Source of the DNA: Nonlabens arenilitoris
GTDB lineage: Bacteria; Bacteroidota; Bacteroidia; Flavobacteriales; Flavobacteriaceae
NCBI RefSeq assembly: GCF_002954765.1
Contig: NZ_MTPW01000001.1
Coordinates: 2,493,501-2,557,500 of the forward strand
DNA length: 64,000 nt
Direction: 5' to 3'
The notes beneath the pieces were generated by a model. It saw only the letters and a program-made list of their open reading frames with translations, had not been told where the DNA came from and ran no database searches. Each line of letters opens with the position of its first letter. Position 1 is the stretch's first letter. Shown here piece by piece: positions 44,569 through 53,535 of the stretch. The position numbers and the translations under genes were made by a program.

Positions 44569-45684
44569 TTATTGATTAAGCATTACTGGCATTACTAGCA
44601 TTGTGACATGTTCGCCTTCATCTAATCCGTCAACTGGAGTAAGAATACCAGCTCTATTAGGCATAGACATTTCAAGAGATACGTCATCACAATTAAGATT
44701 ATTCAACATTTCAATTAAGAAACGGCTGTTAAAACCTATTTGCATATCATCTCCTTGATAATCACAGGTTAGCCTTTCATCTGCTTTGTTACTGTAATCT
44801 AGATCTTCTGCAGATATATTTAATTCAGCACCAGCCATTTTAAGCCTTATTTGATGTGTCGTTTTGTTAGAGAATATACTCACACGTCTAACTGAGTTAA
44901 GGAATTGATTTCTAGCAATAACTAATTTGTTAGGATTTTCCTTTGGGATTACAGCTTCGTAATTTGGATATTTACCGTCAATTAATCTACATATAATACT
45001 GGTAGAGTCAAAAGTAAATTGTGCATTACTCTCATTATATTCAATTAAAACCTCAGTCTCACTACCTTGTAACATTGATTTTAAGAGATTCAATGGTTTT
45101 TTAGGCATAATGAACTCAGCAGTTTCACTTGCGGCTAGATCTTCTCTACGGTATCTTACTAGTTTGTGAGCATCTGTAGCTACAAAGGTTAAAGAGTCTG
45201 TTGAAAATTGAAAGAATACACCTGACATAACTGGTCTAAGGTCATCATTTCCGGCAGCAAAAATAGTTTTATTAATTGCGGTTGCTAGAGTGTCTCCTAA
45301 TATTGAAGTGCTACTAGGGTCTGTTAAACTTACTGCTTTAGGGAATTCTTCTCCATTTGCACAAGCTATTTCAGAACTACCTTTATCATGGCTTACCGTC
45401 ATGATATTTTTATCTGCACTAAACGTAAGCGGCTGTTCAGGAAACGTTTTTAAAGTGTCTAGTAATAGTTTTGCTGGTATAGCGATGCTACCATCATCTT
45501 CACTCTCTACTTCAAGTGCGGTAAGCATGGTGGTTTCCATGTCAGATGCAGATACTTTAAGCTCTTTACCATTTAACTCTAATAAAAAGTTGTCTAGAAT
45601 AGGTAAGGTATTATTACTATTTATAACGCCACCTAACATTTGAAGGTGTTTCTGTAAATAAGAACTTGAGACAATAAATTTCAT
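44569..45684 (-). CDS. dnaN: DNA polymerase III beta subunit (sliding clamp)
   Basis: 371 residues, normal length. MKFIVSSSYLQKHLQMLGGVI, NTLPILDNFLLEL, FVATDAHKLVRYRR, LIDGKYPNYEAVIPKENPN and the terminal EGEHVTMLVMPVMLNQ are classic. Ring-shaped processivity factor for replication. It is not beside dnaA or recF here. Confidence 0.97.
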   Translation of the reverse strand: MKFIVSSSYLQKHLQMLGGVINSNNTLPILDNFLLELNGKELKVSASDMETTMLTALEVESEDDGSIAIPAKLLLDTLKTFPEQPLTFSADKNIMTVSHDKGSSEIACANGEEFPKAVSLTDPSSTSILGDTLATAINKTIFAAGNDDLRPVMSGVFFQFSTDSLTFVATDAHKLVRYRREDLAASETAEFIMPKKPLNLLKSMLQGSETEVLIEYNESNAQFTFDSTSIICRLIDGKYPNYEAVIPKENPNKLVIARNQFLNSVRRVSIFSNKTTHQIRLKMAGAELNISAEDLDYSNKADERLTCDYQGDDMQIGFNSRFLIEMLNNLNCDDVSLEMSMPNRAGILTPVDGLDEGEHVTMLVMPVMLNQ

Positions 45685-45870
45685 ATTGTGTTATGCTTTT
45701 GTGATACTATTATAGCTTATTTGTGTCATTAGAATTAGTTAAATGCAAACCAATTGTAATTTTTTTACGTATTTTTCGACTCTAATACAGTAATTCCTGC
45801 AAAGATATTTTAATATCGATAAAGCTGAAAGATACTTATTAACAAAAGAACCCTACTTATAAATAAAAAC

Positions 45871-47790
45871 ATGAAAAAGACTACACTTATCCTTGGATTA
45901 GCTTTGCTTAGTTCAGGTCTTTCTTTTGGGCAAACGGCTGAAGAGCGTGCACAAATTACTAAAGATTATGATCAAGTAAAATTAGAAGAGCTAAGACAAG
46001 AGTTCCAACAGGAATATCAAATAAGAATGGAACGCGCCACTCGTCTTGCAAAAGAGAACGGATGGGAGCTTCGCAAGCAACTTGAAGATGGTTCTTCAGG
46101 TCATTTATATGACGTTGTAAATGGTGAGCCTGTATATATGACAACCTTTAATAGAATTGCTGGTATCATGCAAGGTGCAAATGAGCTTTGGAATGGTGGA
46201 TCTTTGGGAATTAATATAGAAGGTCAGAACATGGAAGTTGGTGTTTGGGATGGTGCAAGAGTGTTACAAACACATGAGGCTTTGATAGGCAGAGTTACGG
46301 CTGGAGAACCACCTGTATCTTCAGGTGATCCTGACGATGATGATCATGCAACTCATGTTACCGGAACTATTATTGCTAATGGTCCAGATAATAATGCCAT
46401 TGGTATTGCTCCACAAGCAACTGCCAAGTATTATAATTTTGCTAATGATAATTCAGAGATGACCTCTGAAGCTAGTAATGGTATGCTAATTTCTAATCAT
46501 AGTTATGGAATACCATCTAATAATGTTGCTGTAGCTCAATTAGGTCGTTATGAAACTGCTGCAGGTGCGGTAGATAATATCACTTTTAATGCTCCTTATT
46601 ATTTACCTGTGATGTCTGCCGGAAACTCTAGAAATACTGGTGTTAATATTGCAGATGGTGGTTATGATCTTCTAACTGGAGATAAATTATCTAAAAATGC
46701 GATGATTGTTGGAGCAGCTGTCGGTAATCCTAATTATTCAGGTCCTTCTTCAGTTCCTATGTCTACTTTTAGCTCTTGGGGACCTGCAGATGATGGTCGT
46801 GTAAAACCAGACATCACAACTAAAGGTGTTAACATGTATTCATCTTACTATAATTTAGGAAATTCTGGATATGCTACTATAAGTGGTACTAGTATGTCAG
46901 CTCCTGCTGTTTCTGGAGGATTAATTTTATTGCAACAATATTATAATTCATTGAATTCACAATATATGAAGTCAGCTACCGTAAAAGGTTTAGCACTTCA
47001 TACTGTTAAGGAAGCAGGTGCTTTTGATGGTCCTGATTATCAATTTGGTTGGGGACTTTTAGATACAGAAGCAGCTGCGTTAGCTATTCAAAATAATGGA
47101 AGTAGTACTTCTATAGAAGAACTATCTTTAGCAAATTCGGCAACATATACAAAATCAACATTCTCAGTTTCAGGAGGAAATAAATTAGTCATATCAATCT
47201 CATGGACTGATTTTAGAGGTCTTCAACCATTTAGTTCTAGTGATCAAGATGTTGATCCAACGCGTAAAGCGATTACTAATGATTTAGATTTAGTGGTAAC
47301 TGATGCTTCTGGTAATACATATTATCCGTGGAGTTTAAATCCTGCTTCCCCATCTGCTGCTGCTACCAATATAGCGCCTAATGATGTTGATAACTATGAA
47401 AAGGTAGAAATAGATAATGCATCCGGATCATATACTATAACGGTTACCCATAAAGGTAATTTAATTTTTGCTCCTCAAGCTTTTTCTTTAATTATCACAG
47501 GTGCAGACCCAGCAACATTCTCTAACAAAGAAGACCAGCTAGATAGTTTTAGTTTGTTCCCGAATCCTGCTACTGATCACTTTACAATAGCATTTAATAA
47601 TCAGTTATCTGGTGATAAGATTAATGTGAATGTATATGATGTTTTAGGACAAGAAGTAATGTCTCGATCATTTGATAATAATGGACTGTTTGAACAACGT
47701 ATTTCAACAGCAAATCTGAATTCTGGAATATACTTAGTACGTGTAGGGAATGGTATCACTGCAAGCACTAGAAAATTAATTGTTAGATAA
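45871..47790 (+). CDS. Secreted S8 subtilisin-like protease with T9SS sorting domain
   Basis: 639 residues. Signal peptide (GLSFGQ), pro-region to about 110, then the catalytic triad: Asp in MEVGVWDGARV, His in DDHATHVTGTII, Ser in SGTSMSAPAVSGG. A P/jelly-roll-like domain follows (LVISISWTDFRG, NDLDLVVTD). The last 85 residues (SLFPNPATDHFTI, VYDVLGQEVMSRSF, LNSGIYLVRVGNG) form a type A T9SS C-terminal signal, so it is exported through the outer membrane. Confidence 0.95.
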   Translation: MKKTTLILGLALLSSGLSFGQTAEERAQITKDYDQVKLEELRQEFQQEYQIRMERATRLAKENGWELRKQLEDGSSGHLYDVVNGEPVYMTTFNRIAGIMQGANELWNGGSLGINIEGQNMEVGVWDGARVLQTHEALIGRVTAGEPPVSSGDPDDDDHATHVTGTIIANGPDNNAIGIAPQATAKYYNFANDNSEMTSEASNGMLISNHSYGIPSNNVAVAQLGRYETAAGAVDNITFNAPYYLPVMSAGNSRNTGVNIADGGYDLLTGDKLSKNAMIVGAAVGNPNYSGPSSVPMSTFSSWGPADDGRVKPDITTKGVNMYSSYYNLGNSGYATISGTSMSAPAVSGGLILLQQYYNSLNSQYMKSATVKGLALHTVKEAGAFDGPDYQFGWGLLDTEAAALAIQNNGSSTSIEELSLANSATYTKSTFSVSGGNKLVISISWTDFRGLQPFSSSDQDVDPTRKAITNDLDLVVTDASGNTYYPWSLNPASPSAAATNIAPNDVDNYEKVEIDNASGSYTITVTHKGNLIFAPQAFSLIITGADPATFSNKEDQLDSFSLFPNPATDHFTIAFNNQLSGDKINVNVYDVLGQEVMSRSFDNNGLFEQRISTANLNSGIYLVRVGNGITASTRKLIVR

Positions 47791-47812
47791 TAACTTATTT
47801 CTAACTAATATT

Positions 47813-47847
47813 AAAAACCGCTTCAGATTATTTGAAGCGGTTTTTTT
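47813..47847 (+). terminator. Rho-independent terminator of the subtilase
   Basis: AAAAACCGCTTCA / TGAAGCGGTTTTT stem and T run, 22 bp past the stop. Confidence 0.9.
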
Positions 47848-47860
47848 ATATCTTCAATTT

Positions 47861-48526
47861 ATGATACATAATGAACTACTTACTTTTCTTACTGAATTAG
47901 AAAGAAACAATAATAGGCCATGGTTTGAGAATCATAAATCACAATTCCTTGAATTAGATAGTGCTTTTAAAACCAGTGTGAATAAAATAACAGACTTGCT
48001 TAATGAGCACGATATAATTGAAAAATCTAAAACATATAGAATTTATCGTGACATTAGATTTTCAAAAGATAAAACTCCTTTTAAAGTACACAGAAGTGCT
48101 AATTGGATGCGAGCTGGTGTAGAGCGTCGTGGTAGCTATTATATGCGTATAAAACCAAATCATCATTTGATAGGTGTAGGTTTTTTTGGACCTGAAAAAG
48201 AAGATTTATTACGAATACGTAAAGAGTTAGAAATTGATGCTCAAGAATTGAGGGATATCATTGATAAGCCTCAGTTCATCAATACATGGGCAACTTTTCA
48301 AGGAGAACAGTTAAAAACCGCACCACGAAATTTTGATAAAACTCATCCAGACATGGATTTAATAAGATTTAAAAGCTTCTATTTTTTAAAAAGCTTTACC
48401 GATCAAGAAGTGCAAAAACCAGATTTCTTTAATGAAGTGAATAAGGCATTTCAAATCGCTAGACCTTTTCTAGATTATATGACTGATGTTTTGACTACAA
48501 ATTTAAATGGTGAATCTTTAATTTAA
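47861..48526 (+). CDS. DUF2461 family protein
   Basis: 221 residues from ATG 47861; a longer frame from 47780 would run through the terminator and is rejected. FLTELERNNNRPWFENHKSQF, YRIYRDIRFSKDKTPFKVH and FFGPEKEDLLRIRKELE are the DUF2461 (TIGR02453) signature. Function unknown. Its end overlaps the convergent gene by 4 bp. Confidence 0.92.
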   Translation: MIHNELLTFLTELERNNNRPWFENHKSQFLELDSAFKTSVNKITDLLNEHDIIEKSKTYRIYRDIRFSKDKTPFKVHRSANWMRAGVERRGSYYMRIKPNHHLIGVGFFGPEKEDLLRIRKELEIDAQELRDIIDKPQFINTWATFQGEQLKTAPRNFDKTHPDMDLIRFKSFYFLKSFTDQEVQKPDFFNEVNKAFQIARPFLDYMTDVLTTNLNGESLI

Positions 48527-48969
48527 TTTATTTTCAAAATCTTACGTGTCAATCCATTAAAAGTAAAGGAATCACCTGCAATTAAATCTCTCATAGCTTC
48601 ATAGATTGGTGCTTTAGAAGAAATAGCATAAAACTTTTCTCCTTCATCAGTAATCAGTTCACCTAAAGATACACTTATTAAAAACATATTTGAGTCAGTA
48701 GTGACTAGAGCACCTTCTGTCACGACTGTTTTACCACTACCGTAAGAGATATTTTCAAAAACTCTCTTTAACTTCTCGTGTTCATCTTTAAGATTGTTGT
48801 ATCGCTCAAAATCGGCCATTAGCTCGCCTGATCCGTCATCATCCTCGGCATCATTACTGGCGTCATTATCTGCTAGTGAATCGCTTAATTCTTGAACACG
48901 TTCTTTATAGCGATTAATACTAACTTGAATAACTTCTTTACACTTATTTACAGCGTTGATTTTAAGCAT
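48523..48969 (-). CDS. GreA/GreB-like C-terminal domain protein with coiled coil
   Basis: 148 residues. The N-terminal 75 are helical (NRYKERVQELSDSLADNDAS, then an acidic DAEDDDGSGE). The second half (TEGALVTTDSNMFLISVSLG, FYAISSKAPIYEAMRDLIAG, DSFTFNGLTRKILKI) matches the FKBP-like C-terminal domain of Gre factors. A transcription-cleavage role is possible, but the N-terminus does not clearly carry the acidic tip of GreA. Similar flavobacterial genes are mislabelled 3-oxoacyl-ACP synthase. Confidence 0.72.
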   Translation of the reverse strand: MLKINAVNKCKEVIQVSINRYKERVQELSDSLADNDASNDAEDDDGSGELMADFERYNNLKDEHEKLKRVFENISYGSGKTVVTEGALVTTDSNMFLISVSLGELITDEGEKFYAISSKAPIYEAMRDLIAGDSFTFNGLTRKILKIN

Positions 48970-49034
48970 TATATATAAAGTTTTAAGTACGGGATCACCT
49001 ATTTAAAATCCTAGGTAAATGTATACTTAAACTT

Positions 49035-49445
49035 TTATAATTCCACTGATGGACGTTCAAAAAGTTGAATACTATTTATCAATCGCTCTCTAACTAGATT
49101 CATCATACGTTTGTTGAGTGCACTAGAATTTTTAATGTACATAAGGTATTCATTAACAGTAAATTGACCTATGATGATTCCTTTTAAAGAATTACGGAAC
49201 TTCTGATCTCTGTTCACCGCATTTTCTATATAATCAATACGCTTATTTGAAGTAAGACCAAAAAATACATTTTTATGTTTTTTAATGTAATTATGAAAGA
49301 CAGCGATTAATAAATCGTGTTGCAATTTTGCGATCGGTCTTAAGGTCCTATTTTGAAATTGTTCTTCCATAGACATTTCATCACTTACACGTGCATTAGG
49401 GATTTCGGGTCTTAACGCTACTAGATACTCATCTCGATTATTCAT
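49035..49445 (-). CDS. Hypothetical helical protein
   Basis: 136 residues, soluble and largely helical (EQFQNRTLRPIAKLQHDLLI, LKGIIIGQFTVNEYLMYI, MMNLVRERLINSIQLF). Homologues in flavobacteria are often tagged glyoxalase, which the sequence does not support. Unknown function. Confidence 0.65.
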   Translation of the reverse strand: MNNRDEYLVALRPEIPNARVSDEMSMEEQFQNRTLRPIAKLQHDLLIAVFHNYIKKHKNVFFGLTSNKRIDYIENAVNRDQKFRNSLKGIIIGQFTVNEYLMYIKNSSALNKRMMNLVRERLINSIQLFERPSVEL

Positions 49446-49484
49446 GGCAGAAGGTTTTTTAAAGTTACTAAGGCTAGTGGTTCA

Positions 49485-49504
49485 TACGCTTTCGCGGAAG
49501 CGTA
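49485..49504. repeat. Palindromic repeat, copy 13 (one mismatch)
   Basis: TACGCTTTCGCGGAAGCGTA, one A-to-G transition, in the divergent spacer between 49035-49445 and the aldehyde dehydrogenase. Confidence 0.92.
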
Positions 49505-49603
49505 GTTTCTCAACAACCTTATCAACACTAATTTTATAGTCGTTAAACTAGTGTAAATCTTGCCTGTTGAAGGATTAATAATCAGTACCTTTAAAATAAA
49601 AAA

Positions 49604-50959
49604 GTGATACAAACTATCAATCCATATAACGGTCAAGAGCTTGAACAATATCAAGAAGATAACTCAAAAGTAATAAAGGAAAAGCTTAATGCTGCACAAG
49701 AACAATTTGAGCAATGGCGTTTAACAAGCTATGACCACAGATCTAATCTTATTTTAAAAGTAGCAGGTTTATTGCGTAAGAATACGGATGAATATGCTAT
49801 TAAAATGACTCGAGAAATGGGGAAACCTATAGCACAATCACGCAGTGAACTAGAGAAATGTGCCTGGTTATGTGAGTATTATGCGCAAAATGCAGAGAGT
49901 CATCTTAAAAATGAACAAGTTGATACAGATCATTATAAATCTTATGTCTCTTATGAACCTTTAGGTGTTATTCTAGCTGTTATGCCTTGGAACTATCCAT
50001 TCTGGCAGGTGATGCGTTTTATAGTTCCCGCTTTAATGGCTGGTAATGTAGGTGTACTTAAACATGCTAGTAGTGTTATGGGTAGCGCTGTAATGATGGA
50101 AAAGATATTTATAGAAGCCGGATTTCCTTTAGGTTGTTTTACGAACCTAGTAATAGGTAGTAAAGAGGTAGAAGATATTATCAAAAACCCAATAATTAAA
50201 GCAGTAACCTTAACAGGCTCAAAACCTGCTGGTAGTGCTGTAGCTGGAACAGCAGGAAGTGAGATTAAAAAAACTGTGCTAGAATTAGGTGGCAATAACG
50301 CATTAGTGGTGTTTAAAGATGCTGATATTGATAAATCTGTCGAGACCTGTGTGGCTGCACGCTATCAAAATACGGGACAAAGTTGTATTGCAGGAAAGAG
50401 ACTCTTATTACATGAAGATATTGCAGATGTGTTTATGGAAAAATTCAAAACTGCTGTTAGAGATTTAAAAGTAGGCAATCCAGAAGATGATGATACCTAT
50501 ATAGGTGTGATGTCTAGAGAAGACCTGGCAGAAGAGTTAGAAGATCTTATGAATAAGTCTATAGAAATGGGTGCGATGCTTGAACTAGGAGGAAAGCGTG
50601 ATAAAGCATTTTTTGAACCAACTATTTTAACTGGTGTGACTAAAGATATGCCTGTTTTTAAGGAAGAAACATTTGGTCCTTTAATGGCGGTAACTACATT
50701 TAAAAATGACGATGAGGCTGTTGAATTGGTAAATGACTCTGAATTTGGTCTAGGAGTATCTCTATTTACACAAGATCTTGAAAATGCCCAGAAACTTGTT
50801 TCTAGATTTGATGATGGTGCCGTTTTTGTAAATGCTAAAGTAGCTAGTCATCCAGCTTTACCATTTGGTGGAACAGGAATCTCAGGTTATGGTAGAGAAT
50901 TATCGCATTTTGGTATTAGAGAGTTTTGTAATATTAAAACTGTAGTGATGGATAAGTAA
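49604..50959 (+). CDS. NAD(P)-dependent aldehyde dehydrogenase, succinate-semialdehyde type
   Basis: 451 residues from GTG 49604 (IQTINPYNGQELEQYQ). Catalytic cysteine in NTGQSCIAGKRLL, general base in KTVLELGGNNALVVF, Rossmann TLTGSKPAGSAVAG and closing PFGGTGISGYGREL. The short form and motifs resemble the Sad/YneI succinate-semialdehyde dehydrogenase group; substrate is inferred. Monocistronic. Confidence 0.9.
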   Translation: MIQTINPYNGQELEQYQEDNSKVIKEKLNAAQEQFEQWRLTSYDHRSNLILKVAGLLRKNTDEYAIKMTREMGKPIAQSRSELEKCAWLCEYYAQNAESHLKNEQVDTDHYKSYVSYEPLGVILAVMPWNYPFWQVMRFIVPALMAGNVGVLKHASSVMGSAVMMEKIFIEAGFPLGCFTNLVIGSKEVEDIIKNPIIKAVTLTGSKPAGSAVAGTAGSEIKKTVLELGGNNALVVFKDADIDKSVETCVAARYQNTGQSCIAGKRLLLHEDIADVFMEKFKTAVRDLKVGNPEDDDTYIGVMSREDLAEELEDLMNKSIEMGAMLELGGKRDKAFFEPTILTGVTKDMPVFKEETFGPLMAVTTFKNDDEAVELVNDSEFGLGVSLFTQDLENAQKLVSRFDDGAVFVNAKVASHPALPFGGTGISGYGRELSHFGIREFCNIKTVVMDK

Positions 50960-50986
50960 ATCTTTGATATCTTAATATGATGCTAC

Positions 50987-51244
50987 ATGAAAGATAGACA
51001 ATTAATACAAAATAATTCTGAAAATATTGATGCAAATCCTATCACAAATAAGATAGAATTATCTGATATCAATAGTGATATCAATGCTAAAAAATCTGAA
51101 GATAAACGATCATTTATTGAAAAATGGGAGCAAAGCCCTTATTGGTTAGTTAGCGGTTCTTATAAAGTGCTGCATTCTATCTGGATGGTATTTATGGCAG
51201 TAGGTATGTTTCTAGCATGGCTTATTGCATTACTTGCGACATGA
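50987..51244 (+). CDS. Small single-helix membrane protein
   Basis: 85 residues; a polar, Asn/Asp-rich N-terminus, then KWEQSPYWLVSGSYKVLHSIWMVF and one C-terminal helix. Unrecognised. The ATGA overlap with the next gene points to coupled expression. Confidence 0.6.
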   Translation: MKDRQLIQNNSENIDANPITNKIELSDINSDINAKKSEDKRSFIEKWEQSPYWLVSGSYKVLHSIWMVFMAVGMFLAWLIALLAT

Positions 51245-51606
51245 TACAGCGATTACCTTTAAAAACACTCCATTTTATTTTTGTCATTTGCTTGTTGATT
51301 TACTGTATCGTTCAGGTGATGAAATCAGAAAATTACGTGACATATCCATTTGTTTATAATCATTTGAATGATTTAGTAGTTATTCCTATTGTAGCTACAA
51401 TTGGTCTTCATGCGATATGGATGGTTAAAAAGAATCGGCAATTACGTGTCGGGATTATAGGTTTACTAAGTTTAGTGATGCTGTATTCTCTTTATTTTGA
51501 ATATTACTTACCTTTAAGTAATGCTAGATATACCAGTGATTTTTGGGATATAGTTTGCTATGCGGCTGGAGCAATCATATTTTACATCGCTCAAAAATTG
51601 CCGTAA
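51241..51606 (+). CDS. Small polytopic membrane protein
   Basis: 121 residues from ATG 51241, which overlaps the preceding stop by 4 bp (an upstream ATG at 51217 is within the previous gene). About four helices (LHFIFVICLLIYCIVQVM, VVIPIVATIGLHAIWMV, GIIGLLSLVMLYSLYF, IVCYAAGAIIFYIAQ). Family not certain; similar proteins are labelled magnesium-citrate transporters without basis here. Confidence 0.62.
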   Translation: MIQRLPLKTLHFIFVICLLIYCIVQVMKSENYVTYPFVYNHLNDLVVIPIVATIGLHAIWMVKKNRQLRVGIIGLLSLVMLYSLYFEYYLPLSNARYTSDFWDIVCYAAGAIIFYIAQKLP

Positions 51607-51609
51607 ATG

Positions 51610-52188
51610 TTATTTGATATCTACTCTATTTAATAAATACCACTGTATACCAATTAATGATATTGAATTATTAAAGGTACCTTCTTTAAGGTGCTTTTTA
51701 AGATCTGCTTTTTTGATTTTTACAAGCTCGATATCTTCTTTTTCAGATATTGCGCCACCACCTTGCAATCTTTTTTGAGAGCTGTTGACTTCTGTGTAAT
51801 ACAAATGGATTTGTTCAGAACAGCCACCAGGTGATGGGAAATATGTGGTAATTAATTCCAGTTCATTAGTTTCATAACCTATTTCTTCTTCAATTTCTCG
51901 TTGTGCACAATCCATAGGATTCTCTCCTTCTTCTACGGATCCTGCGACTAGTTCTAGCATCCATGGATGATTGCGTTTTGCACTAGGATATCTGAATTGT
52001 ATTGTGAATAGAAAACTATCCGTATCCTTTTCATAAATCAATACAGCAACACTATCGCCACGTTCAAGACAAATGCGAGTTGCTTCTATAGTGCCACTTT
52101 CATTGATTTTATCATAAGTCACTTGAGCTTCTAGGACTTTGAAAAAGCCGTTGTAAACTGTTTTTTCGTTGTTGATGGAGTATTTCAT
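51610..52188 (-). CDS. Nudix hydrolase, NDP-sugar pyrophosphatase type
   Basis: 192 residues. Nudix box from GSVEEGENPMDCAQREIEEE, with a glutamine-rich FTIQFRYPSA upstream and YFPSPGGCSEQIHLYYTEV downstream, the layout of ADP-ribose or GDP-mannose pyrophosphatases (NudF/NudK). Substrate not fixed. Convergent with the previous gene with a 3-bp gap. Confidence 0.9.
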   Translation of the reverse strand: MKYSINNEKTVYNGFFKVLEAQVTYDKINESGTIEATRICLERGDSVAVLIYEKDTDSFLFTIQFRYPSAKRNHPWMLELVAGSVEEGENPMDCAQREIEEEIGYETNELELITTYFPSPGGCSEQIHLYYTEVNSSQKRLQGGGAISEKEDIELVKIKKADLKKHLKEGTFNNSISLIGIQWYLLNRVDIK

Positions 52189-52200
52189 TTTATGGTATTA

Positions 52201-52229
52201 AAAAGCCAGTCACAAAGGACTGGCTTTAA
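52201..52229 (-). terminator. Terminator of the amidohydrolase operon
   Basis: AAAAGCCAGTC / GACTGGCTTT stem; on the minus strand it ends in a T run, 18 bp past the amidohydrolase stop. Confidence 0.8.
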
Positions 52230-52246
52230 TTTATTAAAAATCTTTA

Positions 52247-53533
52247 TTACTGCTTACTATACTTCTCCATATAGCGATCGTTCAAATCCTTCTGTCTGGT
52301 ATTTAAAGAGATATCACGTCCATCAATAAATGCACGAGTCAATTGATTACCTCTCATATCTAGGGCATCACCTTTTGAGATAAATAGGGTAGCGCTTTTA
52401 CCTTGTTCTAGCGATCCGTAATCTTTATCTATTCCTAAAACAGTTGCGGCATTTAAAGTCACTAATTGTAAGGCTTTTTCTGGATCCATTCCAAAACCTA
52501 CGGTATGACCAGCATAGAAAGGGAAGTTACGGGCTTGGTGACGTTCCATATCGCCTGAGTTCTCTAGTGCGACTAATACACCAGCGTCACTTAATAACTT
52601 TGGGAACTTATAAGGCATGTCATAGTCAGCATCATCTCGTGCTGGTAAATCGTGTACACGACCTGCAAGAACTTGAATGTTCATCGCTACCAATTCTTTA
52701 GTCACATTTTCAGCACCTTGAGCACCTACAAGAACTACCTTTTTTAAATCTTGATCTTTTATAAAACCTAGTACATCACGTATGGCTTTTTCTCCATTTA
52801 CGTGAATATAAGCCGTTGCATTTCCTGCAAGTACTGGTTTTAAAGACGCATACTTTAAATCTTTTTTTCCAGTTCCTGTATAAGCTCGAGCAGCCGCGAT
52901 AAACTGAGTCAATTCATCTACTTGTTTATCGTAATTTTTACTAGGTATGGTTGGTCCTGGTTCATACCAGCTTCCGGATCTACTAAATGTTCTAGGCCAG
53001 TTAATATGGACACCATCATCTACTCGCACAGCAGCATCTTCCCAGTTCCATGCATCCATTTGCATCACACTACTTTGACCAGAAATACGACCACCACGTG
53101 GTACTACTTGAGCAATAAGAACACCATTAGGTCTCATGGTTTCAACCACACGACTCTCTGCATTATAAGCAATTAAACTACGTATATGCGGATTATAAGT
53201 TCCTATTTCTCTATCATCATCACTGGCCTTTACCGCATCTATCTCTACCAGACCTAGTGTGGTATTACAGGCGATAATTCCTGGATAAACATGCATACCG
53301 GTGGCGTTAATGACTTCTCCTTTTGGTTGCATTTTTACAGTTGTAGCATCAGCAACTGTGGTAATTTTACCGTTTTCTATAACAATGACACTATTTTCTA
53401 TAAGTTCTCCATTACCTATGTGTGCTGTAGCATTCATAATAGTATATGATTTATTTGCTGCAGGTGCTGGAGTTTGTTGTGCTGCTGCGGTAAATCCTAC
53501 GACAGCGCATAATATATATATGATTCTTTTCAT
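52247..53533 (-). CDS. Exported amidohydrolase-like protein lacking HxH
   Basis: 428 residues from ATG 53533, 2 bp after the upstream gene. Signal peptide (VGFTAAAQ), beta-sandwich IENGKITTVAD, a degenerate core (VYPGIIACNTTLGLVEIDA where active enzymes have HxH), and the late family signature YAGHTVGFGMDPEKALQLVTLNAATVLGI then GSLEQGKSATLFI. The missing metal ligands argue it is non-catalytic or unusual. Likely a partner of the larger neighbour. Confidence 0.85.
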   Translation of the reverse strand: MKRIIYILCAVVGFTAAAQQTPAPAANKSYTIMNATAHIGNGELIENSVIVIENGKITTVADATTVKMQPKGEVINATGMHVYPGIIACNTTLGLVEIDAVKASDDDREIGTYNPHIRSLIAYNAESRVVETMRPNGVLIAQVVPRGGRISGQSSVMQMDAWNWEDAAVRVDDGVHINWPRTFSRSGSWYEPGPTIPSKNYDKQVDELTQFIAAARAYTGTGKKDLKYASLKPVLAGNATAYIHVNGEKAIRDVLGFIKDQDLKKVVLVGAQGAENVTKELVAMNIQVLAGRVHDLPARDDADYDMPYKFPKLLSDAGVLVALENSGDMERHQARNFPFYAGHTVGFGMDPEKALQLVTLNAATVLGIDKDYGSLEQGKSATLFISKGDALDMRGNQLTRAFIDGRDISLNTRQKDLNDRYMEKYSKQ

Positions 53534-53535
53534 GA

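Noticed and set aside
47780..47860. Upstream extension of the DUF2461 gene
   Set aside because: The extra 27 codons run through the subtilase terminator; ATG 47861 matches the family start.
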